In this document: piece by piece, positions 1-8,355 of the stretch
Layout: the number at the start of each line of letters is the position of its first letter
Position numbering within the stretch: the stretch's first letter is position 1
Assembly: GCF_900129365.1 (NCBI RefSeq)
Contig: NZ_FQVM01000010.1
Location: 1 to 64,000 of the forward strand
DNA length: 64,000 nt
Direction of reading: 5' to 3'
Source: Clostridium fallax
GTDB lineage: Bacteria; Bacillota; Clostridia; Clostridiales; Clostridiaceae
The notes under the pieces: generated by a model
Seen by the model: only the letters and a program-made list of their open reading frames with translations
Databases searched by the model: none
What the model was told of the DNA's origin: nothing
Made by a program: the position numbers and the translations under genes

Positions 1-94
1 TTACACCCGTTCCCATACCGAACACGAAGGTTAAGATTTAAACGGTCGATGGTACTGCTTGGGCGACTGAGTGGGAGAGTAGATGGTTGCCAGG
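1..94 (+). rRNA. rrf: 5S ribosomal RNA, 3' part (5' end outside window)
   Basis: The segment carries the conserved 5S core (cccataccgaacacgaagg) and the 3' half (gggagagtagatggttgcc). The first bases of the gene lie before the window. It is followed at once by two tRNA genes, so this is the distal end of an rRNA operon transcribed rightward. The exact 3' end is uncertain by 2-3 bases. Confidence 0.93.
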
Positions 95-102
95 TTAGTT
101 TT

Positions 103-179
103 GGATCTTTAGCTCAGTTGGTTAGAGCAACCGGCTCATAACCGGTAGGTCCGGGGTTCGAGTCCCTGAAGGTCCACCA
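103..179 (+). tRNA. tRNA with CAT anticodon, probably Ile2 (lysidine type)
   Basis: A full cloverleaf of 77 nt with encoded CCA. The acceptor GGATCTT pairs with AAGGTCC, and the anticodon loop reads ctCATaa. G1-C72 pairing excludes an initiator tRNA. The body (GGAnCTTTAGCTCAGTTGGTTAGAGC) resembles the Bacillus Ile2 isoacceptor, whose C34 becomes lysidine by TilS, more than elongator Met. Elongator Met remains possible without tRNA profile scoring. Confidence 0.9.
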
Positions 180-184
180 TTTTT

Positions 185-260
185 GGGGGTATAGCTCAGC
201 TGGGAGAGCACCTGCCTTGCACGCAGGGGGTCAGGAGTTCGAATCTCCTTACCTCCACCA
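185..260 (+). tRNA. tRNA-Ala (TGC)
   Basis: A cloverleaf of 76 nt with encoded CCA. The acceptor GGGGGTA pairs with TACCTCC and the anticodon is TGC. It sits 5 nt after the preceding tRNA and is cotranscribed with the rRNA operon. Confidence 0.97.
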
Positions 261-268
261 AAAAGTAA

Positions 269-297
269 GCTATGAACAGAAGTTCATAGCTTTTTTT
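269..297 (+). terminator. rRNA/tRNA operon terminator
   Basis: The hairpin AGCTATGAAC/GTTCATAGCT is followed by a run of seven T. It closes the 5S-tRNA-tRNA transcript. Confidence 0.85.
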
Positions 298-503
298 GTA
301 CATAATTTTATATTATAACAAGTTTTAATAATTGCTATATCTAATTATAAATTATTATATATTTAGATTTATAACTTTAAAAATTCAACTAGTTATTTTT
401 ATATAAGTGAATATTTTTAAAATAAATTATTAAAAATGCTTTAAATAAATTCCAAATTATGTTACCGTATTGTATATATTTGTTTATATTAAGGAGTTTT
501 AAA

Positions 504-1022
504 ATGATTATCTATAGAGTTAAACAATTTATATGGGCATTTACTTCTATATTTAAAGAGATAGATAAAGAGTATATATCTAGGTATTTAAACGATGAGG
601 AGAAGTTACTATTTAATAAATTAAAAAAATCAGATAAGGCTCATAGTATTAGAGTATCAAAAGAAAATTTAAATTTATTAGAGAGAGATTTTAATAAAGG
701 AAATTTAAGTGAAGAAGATTTAGCTAAAGTTGGACTATTACATGATATAGGAAAAATAGATAGACCTTTAAATATATTTGAAAAGTCTATAATCGTTATA
801 TTAGATAAAATAACTAAGGGGAAGTTAAAAAAATATAATAATATAAAGCTTATAGATATTTATTATAATCATTCTAAAAGGGGAGTAGAGATTTTAAAAA
901 ACTATAATAACAATATATATTCATATGAATTTTTAGAGGCTATAGAATATCATCATATGAAAAATATTAATATAAACAATAAGATTCTTGTAATTTTAAG
1001 AGAAAGTGATAATAAAAATTAA
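504..1022 (+). CDS. HD-domain (HDIG) protein, putative phosphohydrolase
   Basis: A small HD-superfamily protein of 172 aa. Candidate metal ligands are H47, the H80-D81 pair inside LLHDIGK, H123 and the H150-H151 pair, which is the spacing of HDIG-type hydrolases. The family acts on nucleotides or phosphoester second messengers, and the substrate here cannot be read from sequence. It is much shorter than c-di-GMP HD-GYP proteins and has no GYP motif. The start at 504 was chosen over an upstream in-frame ATG (459) because AAGGAG lies at 490-495. The next gene starts 29 nt downstream, so the two may be cotranscribed. Confidence 0.75.
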   Translation: MIIYRVKQFIWAFTSIFKEIDKEYISRYLNDEEKLLFNKLKKSDKAHSIRVSKENLNLLERDFNKGNLSEEDLAKVGLLHDIGKIDRPLNIFEKSIIVILDKITKGKLKKYNNIKLIDIYYNHSKRGVEILKNYNNNIYSYEFLEAIEYHHMKNININNKILVILRESDNKN

Positions 1023-1051
1023 TTTTATAATAAAGAGGGGGATAATAATTT

Positions 1052-3715
1052 ATGAAAAAAAATATAGCCATTATTATAGCTATATTAGTATCTTTAATAG
1101 GCTTATTTTTCTTAAGTTCTAATGTTATTATAAATATTCAGTGGTTTAAAGAAATTGGATATTTAAACGTTTATTTTACTAAGATTATTGCTATTTTAAA
1201 ATTAATGATTCCAATTTTTTTAATATGTTTTTTAATTATATACTTTTATGGAAAGAGTATAGTTAAAAAAGTATTAGGAGTTATAGGTGATGAAAAGAAA
1301 AAACAAATATATAAGATAAATATAATAGTATCATTAATCACATCTTTAGTTTTAGCATATGGCACAGCGTCAACCTATTGGTATAGGATACTTCAATTTA
1401 CTAATTCAGTAGAGTTTAATTATAAAGATCCATTATTTAATAATGATATTTCATTTTATGTTTTTAAATTACCTTTATTACAATCACTTTATAGTTTATT
1501 AATAATATTATTAATTGCATTAATAGTAATAACTTTTTTATCTTTTATTTTAATAAATGTAAAAGATAAAATTTTTTCAACAAATTTTAATTATAATAGT
1601 GCAAGGGATGTATTTAAATATTTTGCAGGAAAACAACTTGCAGTACTTGTATCTGCGTTTATGATAGTTATATCAATAGGATATATATTAAAGTCTTATA
1701 GTTTATTGTATAGTCCTAGAGGGGTTGTATATGGAGCAGGTTATGCAGATGTAAAGATAACTTTATTATTTTATAGAGTCATTTTCATAGTAAGTATAAT
1801 TGCAGCAATAGTTGTTTTTATAAGTATAAAAAAGTTAAAAATAAAACCAATTATATTTTCTGCTGTATCTATATTGGCATTAATAGTTATAGAACCTATA
1901 GTTGCTAATGTATTTCACAGCTTTATAGTTAAATCTAATGAAATGGAGCTAGAAAAACCTTATATATCAAATCATATTGAAGCTACTAGAATGGCTTTTA
2001 ATATTAATGGTATAGAAGAAAGGGAATTTGCACCTAAATATGATTTAAATAATGAGCAATTAAGTCAAAATAAAGATATAATTGAAAATTTAAAAGTTAA
2101 TTCAATGCTTCCAGTTTTAACTTTTTATAATCAAGTTCAAGTAATAAAGAATTTTTATGAATTTTATGATGGAGATACAGATAGATATAATATAAATGGA
2201 GATTATACTCAAGTATTTTTAGCACCTAGGGAAATTGATTATAATGGCATAACTACATGGCAGAATAAACATTTAAGATACACTCATGGCTATGGAGTTA
2301 CTATGAGTAAGGTTAATTCTGTTACATCAGAAGGACAACCAGATTTTCTTATGAAGGATATACCAACAAATAATATTACAGATATACCCTTAGATAATCC
2401 TAGAATATATTTTGGAGAGGGAAATTTAGATTATGCTATAGTAAATACAGATGTTGAAGAATTTGATTATCCAAGCGGTGGAGAAAATAAAACAAACAAA
2501 TATGAGGGTGAATCTGGTATACCTATGAATTTTTTAAATAGAATTTTATTTAGTATAAATGAAAAGAGTATAAGAATACTTTTTTCTAGTGATATAAATA
2601 ATGATAGTAAAATTCTTTTAAATAGAAATATAGTAGAAAGAGCAAAGAAAATAGCTCCATTTTTAGATTATGATAGTGATCCTTATATTGTTATAGATGA
2701 AGGAAAATTATTTTGGATTATAGATGCCTATACTACAACAGATAAATTTCCTTATTCAAAACCTTATGATAAGAAATTTAACTATATAAGAAATTCTGTA
2801 AAAGTTGTTATAGATGCATATAATGGAGATACAAATTTTTATTTAGTAGATAAAAATGATCCTATAGCCGTAAGCTATTCTAAGATATTTAAGGGGTTAT
2901 TTAATGATGTAGAAAGTGCTCCAAATGGAATAAGAAATCACTTTAAATATCCTCAAAACTTATTTGATATTCAATGTAATGTTTTAGGTAAGTATCATAT
3001 GACAAATCCAACAGTATTTTTTACTGAAGAGGATGTATGGGAAGTTTCATCAAATATAAATGAAATAGAGGGAAAAGAAAATACTAACGAAGCTCTTTAT
3101 ATGATGACAAGATTGCCAGGAGAGAAAAATTTAGAGATGCTTTTATTTGAATATTTTAATATAAAGGGTAAGCAGAATATGGTTTCTCTTCTATCAGCTA
3201 GAATGGATGGAGATAATTATGGAGAGTTAATACTATATAGATTTCCACCGGATAAAACAGTATATAGTCCTGTTTTATTTAAAAATAAAATAAGAACAGA
3301 TTCTGATATATCTAAAGAAATAAGTTTATGGCAGGGAAAAGGAGCCAAAGTTGATTATGGGGATACAGTAATATTACCTATAAATGAATCACTACTATAT
3401 TTAGAAACTATATATTTAAAAGCAGATTCAGAAAATTCTCTTCCAGAGGTAAAGAAAATAATAGTATCTGATGGTGAACAAATAGTAGGAGCTAATACTG
3501 TTGAAGAAGCTTTAGGGCTTTTATTTGGATATAAGGATGGAAAGAACAATAATTTAAATAATAATCAAGAAAACAATATTTCTAATAGCAATGTAAAAAA
3601 GGCAAAACAACTTTATGATAATGCTATAAATGCACAAAAATCAGGAAATTGGGCTGATTATGGAAAGTATATTGAGGAATTAGGGAAATTTTTAGAATCA
3701 TTAGATTCTGAGTAA
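1052..3715 (+). CDS. UPF0182 family large integral membrane protein
   Basis: A protein of 887 aa with about seven transmembrane segments in the first ~290 residues (the first about residues 4-26, the last about 268-287), then a large, mostly hydrophilic, probably extracytoplasmic domain. Features I associate with UPF0182 are present: an early WF near TM1, the block around AREIDYNG, and a short helical C-terminus after an Asn-rich linker. Function is unknown. RBS AGAGGGGGA precedes the ATG. A C. perfringens homologue occupies the same position close to the origin, before serS (recalled, not checked). Confidence 0.85.
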   Translation: MKKNIAIIIAILVSLIGLFFLSSNVIINIQWFKEIGYLNVYFTKIIAILKLMIPIFLICFLIIYFYGKSIVKKVLGVIGDEKKKQIYKINIIVSLITSLVLAYGTASTYWYRILQFTNSVEFNYKDPLFNNDISFYVFKLPLLQSLYSLLIILLIALIVITFLSFILINVKDKIFSTNFNYNSARDVFKYFAGKQLAVLVSAFMIVISIGYILKSYSLLYSPRGVVYGAGYADVKITLLFYRVIFIVSIIAAIVVFISIKKLKIKPIIFSAVSILALIVIEPIVANVFHSFIVKSNEMELEKPYISNHIEATRMAFNINGIEEREFAPKYDLNNEQLSQNKDIIENLKVNSMLPVLTFYNQVQVIKNFYEFYDGDTDRYNINGDYTQVFLAPREIDYNGITTWQNKHLRYTHGYGVTMSKVNSVTSEGQPDFLMKDIPTNNITDIPLDNPRIYFGEGNLDYAIVNTDVEEFDYPSGGENKTNKYEGESGIPMNFLNRILFSINEKSIRILFSSDINNDSKILLNRNIVERAKKIAPFLDYDSDPYIVIDEGKLFWIIDAYTTTDKFPYSKPYDKKFNYIRNSVKVVIDAYNGDTNFYLVDKNDPIAVSYSKIFKGLFNDVESAPNGIRNHFKYPQNLFDIQCNVLGKYHMTNPTVFFTEEDVWEVSSNINEIEGKENTNEALYMMTRLPGEKNLEMLLFEYFNIKGKQNMVSLLSARMDGDNYGELILYRFPPDKTVYSPVLFKNKIRTDSDISKEISLWQGKGAKVDYGDTVILPINESLLYLETIYLKADSENSLPEVKKIIVSDGEQIVGANTVEEALGLLFGYKDGKNNNLNNNQENNISNSNVKKAKQLYDNAINAQKSGNWADYGKYIEELGKFLESLDSE

Positions 3716-3726
3716 TAATAAATTTG

Positions 3727-3766
3727 GAAACATAAAGATTTTAAAATTTTTATGTTTCTTTTTTGT
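3727..3766 (+). terminator. Terminator after the UPF0182 gene
   Basis: The hairpin AAACATAAA/TTTATGTTT is followed by TTCTTTTTTG. Confidence 0.8.
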
Positions 3767-3874
3767 ATTTATAATATTAATACTTATTTAATATTATAAA
3801 TCCTCATAAGTATTCAAGTGAGAAAGTATGATATAATTTTAGGTGTTATATTTTATATAAATTAGGAGGGTACA

Positions 3875-5269
3875 ATGGATTATGATGTTTTGATATTAGG
3901 TGGTGGCATAGTAGGTTGTGCTGTTGCTTATGAATTATCAAAATACAATTTAAATATTGCGGTAATTGAAAAGGATTTTGATATTGCAGATGATATATCA
4001 TTTATAAATACAACTGTAGTTTATGATGGACTAGAAGCTAGCGATGATCTTATGAGTAAACTAGAAGCTAAAGGAAATTATATGATAGAAGAGGTAGCTA
4101 CTAAATTTAAAGTACCATTTAAAAGAACAGGATCTCTTCATATTGCTGAAAATGATGAGCAAGTTAAAAAGCTAGAGGAAATTTATAATAGAGCTTTAAG
4201 AAGAGGAATAGATAATATTTATCTAGTAGATCCAGATTATATTAATGAAGTAGAGCCAAATTTAAATATAAAAATAAAAAAAGCTTTATATTCTAGAAAT
4301 ACAGCAGTTATATCTCCTTATGATTTAGCTATATCTTATGCTGAAGTAGCTTTTGATAATGGAGTTAACTTTAAACTAGAAGAAATAGTTCAAGATATTA
4401 AAAAGGGCGCTAATGGATTTAATATAACAACAAATAAAAATAAGTTTTCTTGTAGGGTAGTTGTAAATACTATACCAGGAGATAACTATACTATAGATAT
4501 GGACAGAATGAAATTTAAAGAACCAGATGCTAATATAAATTATGTTTTGTTAGAAGATAATGAAAACATAAATCTATCTAATGTGGTTTTTAAATTAGAG
4601 GAAAATGGAGAGACTGTTCTAGAAGCACCTTTGTTATCTGGTGGAACTTTAGCTGCTGTAAGAAGTAAAAAGCGCTTAAAGTTTAACGAAACAATAAATA
4701 AAATAAAAAAGGTATTACCTAACATCACTAAAAGAGATGTAAATAACATTTTAAGTGATAGTTTTCATAAAGACTTAATATTGATTGATGATAATAATTT
4801 TAGTAAAGGTTATATAAAGGTTACAGGAAAGCATTATGCAGAAGTGACTATAGCACCATCTATATCTAATATGATTTGTGAAACTATAGTAAATAATTTA
4901 AATTGTAGCATAAAGAAAAATTTTATAGATAAAAGAAGAGAATATTATAGATTTAGAAATATGACGAGAAGTGAAAGAAATGAAATAATAGCTTTAGATA
5001 AAAGATATGGAAAAATAATATGTCTTTGTAACCAAGTGACAGAGGGAGAAATTGTTGAGAGTATAAGAAGACCTTTAGGAGCTAGAACTGTTGAAGGAGT
5101 AAAGAGAAGAACAGGAGCTACATTTGGTAATTGTCATGGTGCTTATTGTATAAGTAAGATAATAGATATATTAGCAAGAGAAATGGATAAGAGTCCTACA
5201 GAAATAGTAGAAGACTCTAAAAACTCTAAAGTTTTAGCCTCTAGAATAAAAGAATTTGAAGATATGTAG
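3875..5269 (+). CDS. FAD-dependent oxidoreductase, GlpA-like with BFD-type [2Fe-2S] domain
   Basis: 464 aa. The N-terminal dinucleotide-binding motif GGGIVG (residues 9-14) opens a DAO/GlpA-type fold (residues 1 to ~360). The C-terminus has four cysteines, C383 and C385 (CLC) and C420 and C425 (CHGAYC), typical of the BFD-like [2Fe-2S] domain of clostridial anaerobic glycerol-3-phosphate dehydrogenase-like proteins. In that family it probably oxidises glycerol-3-phosphate or a related hydroxy acid. No glycerol kinase or permease is adjacent, so the substrate is not assured. RBS TAGGAGGG precedes the ATG. The next gene, 12 nt downstream, is the DUF1667-like partner usual for this family. The NAD(P)-flavoprotein that normally lies between them is absent. 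Confidence 0.8.
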   Translation: MDYDVLILGGGIVGCAVAYELSKYNLNIAVIEKDFDIADDISFINTTVVYDGLEASDDLMSKLEAKGNYMIEEVATKFKVPFKRTGSLHIAENDEQVKKLEEIYNRALRRGIDNIYLVDPDYINEVEPNLNIKIKKALYSRNTAVISPYDLAISYAEVAFDNGVNFKLEEIVQDIKKGANGFNITTNKNKFSCRVVVNTIPGDNYTIDMDRMKFKEPDANINYVLLEDNENINLSNVVFKLEENGETVLEAPLLSGGTLAAVRSKKRLKFNETINKIKKVLPNITKRDVNNILSDSFHKDLILIDDNNFSKGYIKVTGKHYAEVTIAPSISNMICETIVNNLNCSIKKNFIDKRREYYRFRNMTRSERNEIIALDKRYGKIICLCNQVTEGEIVESIRRPLGARTVEGVKRRTGATFGNCHGAYCISKIIDILAREMDKSPTEIVEDSKNSKVLASRIKEFEDM

Positions 5270-5281
5270 GGAGGAATAACG

Positions 5282-5518
5282 TTGAAGGAAAAAGATATTT
5301 TTACAAGTCTTGTTAGAATTAAAGGATCTAAAAGATATAATGTTGTTCCTGTTAGAAGTAGCAAAATAGTTGATAAAAAATTATGGATTGAAATATCAAA
5401 GGTATTAAGTAGGATATACATAGGATTACCTATTAAAAGAGGAGATGTTATTTGCAAGAATATACTTAATACAGGTATTGATATAATTTGTACGAAGACT
5501 TTAAGTAAAGATGAATAA
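5282..5518 (+). CDS. DUF1667-like protein, short form lacking N-terminal cysteines
   Basis: 78 aa, TTG start preceded by GGGAGGA. The stretch from VVPVRSSK through RGDVICKNILNTGIDIICTKT matches the C-terminal half of DUF1667, a small partner of GlpA-like dehydrogenases. DUF1667 proteins I know are about 110-120 aa and begin with a Cys-rich, probably metal-binding segment. That segment is missing and only one Cys pair region (C60, C73 approx.) remains. It is translationally linked to the upstream flavoprotein. Either it is a reduced but retained partner or a decaying gene. Confidence 0.65.
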   Translation: MKEKDIFTSLVRIKGSKRYNVVPVRSSKIVDKKLWIEISKVLSRIYIGLPIKRGDVICKNILNTGIDIICTKTLSKDE

Positions 5519-5531
5519 ATTTTATAATATA

Positions 5532-5560
5532 TTGACATTATAACAATAAATGTATATAAT
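5532..5560 (+). promoter_or_regulatory. Sigma-A promoter of the serS T-box leader
   Basis: TTGACA (5532-5537), a 17-nt spacer and TATAAT (5555-5560): a perfect consensus promoter. Transcription should start near 5567. Confidence 0.85.
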
Positions 5561-5566
5561 AAATTA

Positions 5567-5811
5567 AAAATTTATTTTTAATTTAAACCGTTGAAGAGGC
5601 TAGTAACAATTGTTAATTTTTTAGAGAGTCGATGTTTGGTGTAAATCGATATTTTACATTTGTGAATCCACCTTGGAGGGGCTGTGATGAGCAGTACGGC
5701 GGAAGTCGTTAAATTTTTTAACTGAGAGAATGATGCAAATTGCATCATTAATTAGGGTGGCAACGCGGAGTCTTTCGTCCCTATTAATATAGGGATAGAG
5801 GCTCTTTTTTA
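5567..5811 (+). promoter_or_regulatory. T-box riboswitch controlling serS, specifier TCC (Ser)
   Basis: The leader contains Stem I with the AGTA-type bulge sequence near 5691. The specifier region is gaaTCCaccttgg, with TCC at 5667-5669, a serine codon read by tRNA-Ser(GGA). The conserved T-box is AGGGTGGCAACGCGG (5754-5768). A competing terminator hairpin around GTCCCTAT/ATAGGGAT ends in TTTTTT (5768-5811). Uncharged tRNA-Ser pairs with specifier and T-box to stabilise the antiterminator and allow serS transcription. A tRNA-Ser(GGA) gene lies in this window at 57574. Confidence 0.93.
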
Positions 5812-5850
5812 TATGTAAAAAATAATGATATACAAGGAAGGGGTAACAAT

Positions 5851-7131
5851 ATGTTAGATTTAAAAAAAATAAGAAATAATCCTGAAGAAATAAAAAAAGC
5901 CTTATCAAATAGAGGAGAAGATTTTGATGTTTCTGTAATAGATGAAATTATAGGTTTAGATGAGAAAAGAAGAGCTATATTAGTTGAGGTTGAGGCATTA
6001 AAGAGCAAGAGAAATCAAGTATCAGCAGAAATTCCAAAGAAGAAAAAAGCAGGTGAAGATGTTTCTTCTATAATGGCTGAAATGAGAGAATTAGGTGACG
6101 AAATAAAAGAGCATGATATTAAAGTATCAGAAATAGATGAAAAGATAAATTATATAATGCTAAGAATTCCTAATATTCCAAATCCACAAGTGCCAGATGG
6201 AGAAACAGATGCTGATAATATAGAAATTAAAAGATGGGGAGAACCAACTGAATTTGATTTTGAACCAAAGGCTCACTGGGATTTAGGTACAGATCTTGAT
6301 ATACTTGATTTTGAAAGAGCTAGTAAGATAACAGGATCAAGATTTACTGTATATAAAACGTTAGGAGCAAGATTAGAAAGATCAATAATAAATTACTTTT
6401 TAGATAAGCATACATTGGAAAATGGTTATACAGAAGTACTTCCTCCATATATGGTTAACAGAGAAAGTATGACAGGAACAGGTCAATTACCTAAGTTTGA
6501 AGAGGACGCATTTAAAGTAGAGAACAATGGATACTTTTTAATTCCAACAGCAGAAGTTCCAGTAACCAATATGTATAGAAACGAAACATTAAAGGGAGAT
6601 GAGCTTCCTATAAAACATGCTGCATATTCAGCTTGCTTTAGAGCGGAAGCTGGTTCAGCTGGAAGAGATACAAGAGGATTAATAAGACAACATCAATTTA
6701 ATAAAGTTGAATTAGTTAAGTTCTGTAAACCAGAGGAATCATATAGTGAATTAGATAAATTAGTGCAAGATGCAGAATCAGTTCTTCAAGGATTAGGATT
6801 ACCATATAGAATAGTTAGAATATGTAAGGGTGATTTAGGATTTACAGCAGCATTAAAATATGACATAGAAGTATGGATGCCAAGTTATGGTAGATATGTT
6901 GAAATATCAAGCTGCTCAAACTTTGAAGATTTCCAAGCTAGAAGAGCTAATATTAAATATAAAGAAACTCCAAAGGATAAACCACAATTTGTTCATACAT
7001 TAAATGGTTCAGGAGTTGCTATAGGAAGAACAGTTGCGGCTATTTTAGAAAACTTCCAACAAAAAGATGGTTCAGTAGTTGTACCAGAGGCTTTAAGACA
7101 ATATATGAGATGTGATGTTATAAGCAAATAA
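5851..7131 (+). CDS. serS: Serine--tRNA ligase
   Basis: 426 aa, the normal length. It has an N-terminal coiled-coil tRNA-binding arm (residues ~1-105) and a class II core. Motif 2 is seen as [15 protein letters not shown]...QHQF and motif 3 as [16 protein letters not shown] near the C-terminus. It charges tRNA-Ser with serine in the cytoplasm. RBS AAGGAAGGGG precedes the ATG. Regulation is by the T-box immediately upstream. Four Ser tRNA genes follow directly downstream. Confidence 0.98.
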   Translation: MLDLKKIRNNPEEIKKALSNRGEDFDVSVIDEIIGLDEKRRAILVEVEALKSKRNQVSAEIPKKKKAGEDVSSIMAEMRELGDEIKEHDIKVSEIDEKINYIMLRIPNIPNPQVPDGETDADNIEIKRWGEPTEFDFEPKAHWDLGTDLDILDFERASKITGSRFTVYKTLGARLERSIINYFLDKHTLENGYTEVLPPYMVNRESMTGTGQLPKFEEDAFKVENNGYFLIPTAEVPVTNMYRNETLKGDELPIKHAAYSACFRAEAGSAGRDTRGLIRQHQFNKVELVKFCKPEESYSELDKLVQDAESVLQGLGLPYRIVRICKGDLGFTAALKYDIEVWMPSYGRYVEISSCSNFEDFQARRANIKYKETPKDKPQFVHTLNGSGVAIGRTVAAILENFQQKDGSVVVPEALRQYMRCDVISK

Positions 7132-7169
7132 TTTGTATTATAATTATAGATAAAATTAATAGTTATTTT

Positions 7170-7218
7170 AAAATCATAGTTTTAGTAAATCTTATATTGA
7201 CTAAAACTATGATTTTTC
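7170..7218 (+). terminator. serS terminator
   Basis: The long hairpin AAATCATAGTTTTAGT/ACTAAAACTATGATTT is followed by TTCTAT. Confidence 0.8.
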
Positions 7219-7278
7219 TATATAAAAACTAAATTTTATTATATTTATAATATATTGATATAAATTTAAAAAAATATG

Positions 7279-7307
7279 TTGACAAATATTTTTTTAGTTG
7301 TTATAAT
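7279..7307 (+). promoter_or_regulatory. Promoter of first Ser tRNA pair
   Basis: TTGACA (7279-7284), a 17-nt spacer and TATAAT (7302-7307), ending 18 nt before the tRNA. Confidence 0.8.
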
Positions 7308-7324
7308 AATTTTCGTAATGACAC

Positions 7325-7415
7325 GGAGAGATGGTCGAGTTGGTTTAAGGCACCGGTCTTGAAAACCGGCGTACGGGTGACCGTACCGTGGGTTCGAATC
7401 CCACTTTCTCCGCCA
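7325..7415 (+). tRNA. tRNA-Ser (TGA), copy 1
   Basis: 91 nt with encoded CCA, a long class II variable arm (gtacgggtgaccgtac) and anticodon TGA. Identical to the copy at 7998. Confidence 0.97.
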
Positions 7416-7450
7416 TTTTTTTTTTACAAAAAATTAATTTTGTAGAACTT

Positions 7451-7541
7451 GGAGGAATACTCAAGAGGCCGAAGAGGCGCCCCTGCTAAGGGCGTAGGTC
7501 GGGCAACTGGCGCGAGGGTTCAAATCCCTCTTCCTCCGCCA
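7451..7541 (+). tRNA. tRNA-Ser (GCT), copy 1
   Basis: 91 nt with encoded CCA, a long variable arm and anticodon GCT in the loop ctGCTaa. Identical to the copy at 8117. Confidence 0.97.
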
Positions 7542-7542
7542 A

Positions 7543-7574
7543 AGCATTTAGTTTAAAACTAAGTGCTTTTTTTA
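7543..7574 (+). terminator. Terminator of first Ser tRNA pair
   Basis: The hairpin AAGCATTTAGTTT/AAACTAAGTGCTT is followed by TTTTTATTTT. Confidence 0.8.
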
Positions 7575-7951
7575 TTTTAATTTATATAAATTACTTATGA
7601 TTATAATGAATTATTTTAAATTCTTTAACTGTTATTAATATTTAAGTTATGATTTATTTTAATGCAATAATCTATATATTGTTTATTTATTAGAAATTAT
7701 AATATCAATTTATAAAATAAATTTTATTTAATAAGAAATAACTGTTAATTAAAGTAAATAACAACTAAATTAAAAAATAATAATTAGAAACAATCAATAA
7801 TTAAAAATAATTATTAGTTTTAATTATAAAAGTTATTATAAGAATAAAGTGGTAATAATGTATATATACATGAATTTAGTAAAAATTTTTATGTTTTTAA
7901 AGAATTTAATTATTTATAACCATATAAATGAAAAAAATTTAAATGATAATG
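7575..7951. other. AT-rich intergenic region, no gene seen
   Basis: About 375 bases of nearly pure A/T between the two Ser tRNA pairs. I see no credible coding sequence or strong stem here. The open frame from 7849 to 8103 runs through tRNA genes and is not real. Confidence 0.6.
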
Positions 7952-7980
7952 TTGACATTTTTTTAATTAGTTATTATAAT
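7952..7980 (+). promoter_or_regulatory. Promoter of second Ser tRNA pair
   Basis: TTGACA (7952-7957), a 17-nt spacer and TATAAT (7975-7980), closely resembling the promoter of the first pair. Confidence 0.8.
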
Positions 7981-7997
7981 ATGTATTGTGACTTGAT

Positions 7998-8088
7998 GGA
8001 GAGATGGTCGAGTTGGTTTAAGGCACCGGTCTTGAAAACCGGCGTACGGGTGACCGTACCGTGGGTTCGAATCCCACTTTCTCCGCCA
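7998..8088 (+). tRNA. tRNA-Ser (TGA), copy 2
   Basis: 91 nt, identical in sequence to the copy at 7325. Anticodon TGA, encoded CCA. Confidence 0.97.
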
Positions 8089-8116
8089 TTTTTATATATT
8101 TAAAATTGTAGGACTT

Positions 8117-8207
8117 GGAGGAATACTCAAGAGGCCGAAGAGGCGCCCCTGCTAAGGGCGTAGGTCGGGCAACTGGCGCGAGGGTTCAAATCCCTCTTCC
8201 TCCGCCA
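8117..8207 (+). tRNA. tRNA-Ser (GCT), copy 2
   Basis: 91 nt, identical in sequence to the copy at 7451. Anticodon GCT, encoded CCA. Confidence 0.97.
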
Positions 8208-8247
8208 AAAATAAAACACTTAGTAATTACTAAGTGTTTTATTTTTT
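8208..8247 (+). terminator. Terminator of second Ser tRNA pair
   Basis: A near-perfect hairpin (AAAACACTTAGTAATTACTAAGTGTTTT) flanked by A- and T-tracts. It may work in both directions. Confidence 0.8.
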
Positions 8248-8355
8248 ATATCACTAGAAAATATTGCAAATTATTGTATTTAATTGTATAATTCAAATAT
8301 TAACATATATTGAAAATTATATTAATAATAGAAATCTATGAAAGGGAATATGTAA

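Noticed and set aside
459..503. Upstream extension of the HD-domain gene
   Set aside because: AAGGAG at 490-495 points to the ATG at 504; the earlier ATG has no RBS.
7849..8103. 84-codon open frame
   Set aside because: It runs through a tRNA-Ser(TGA) gene and its promoter; the C-terminal part is translated tRNA sequence.
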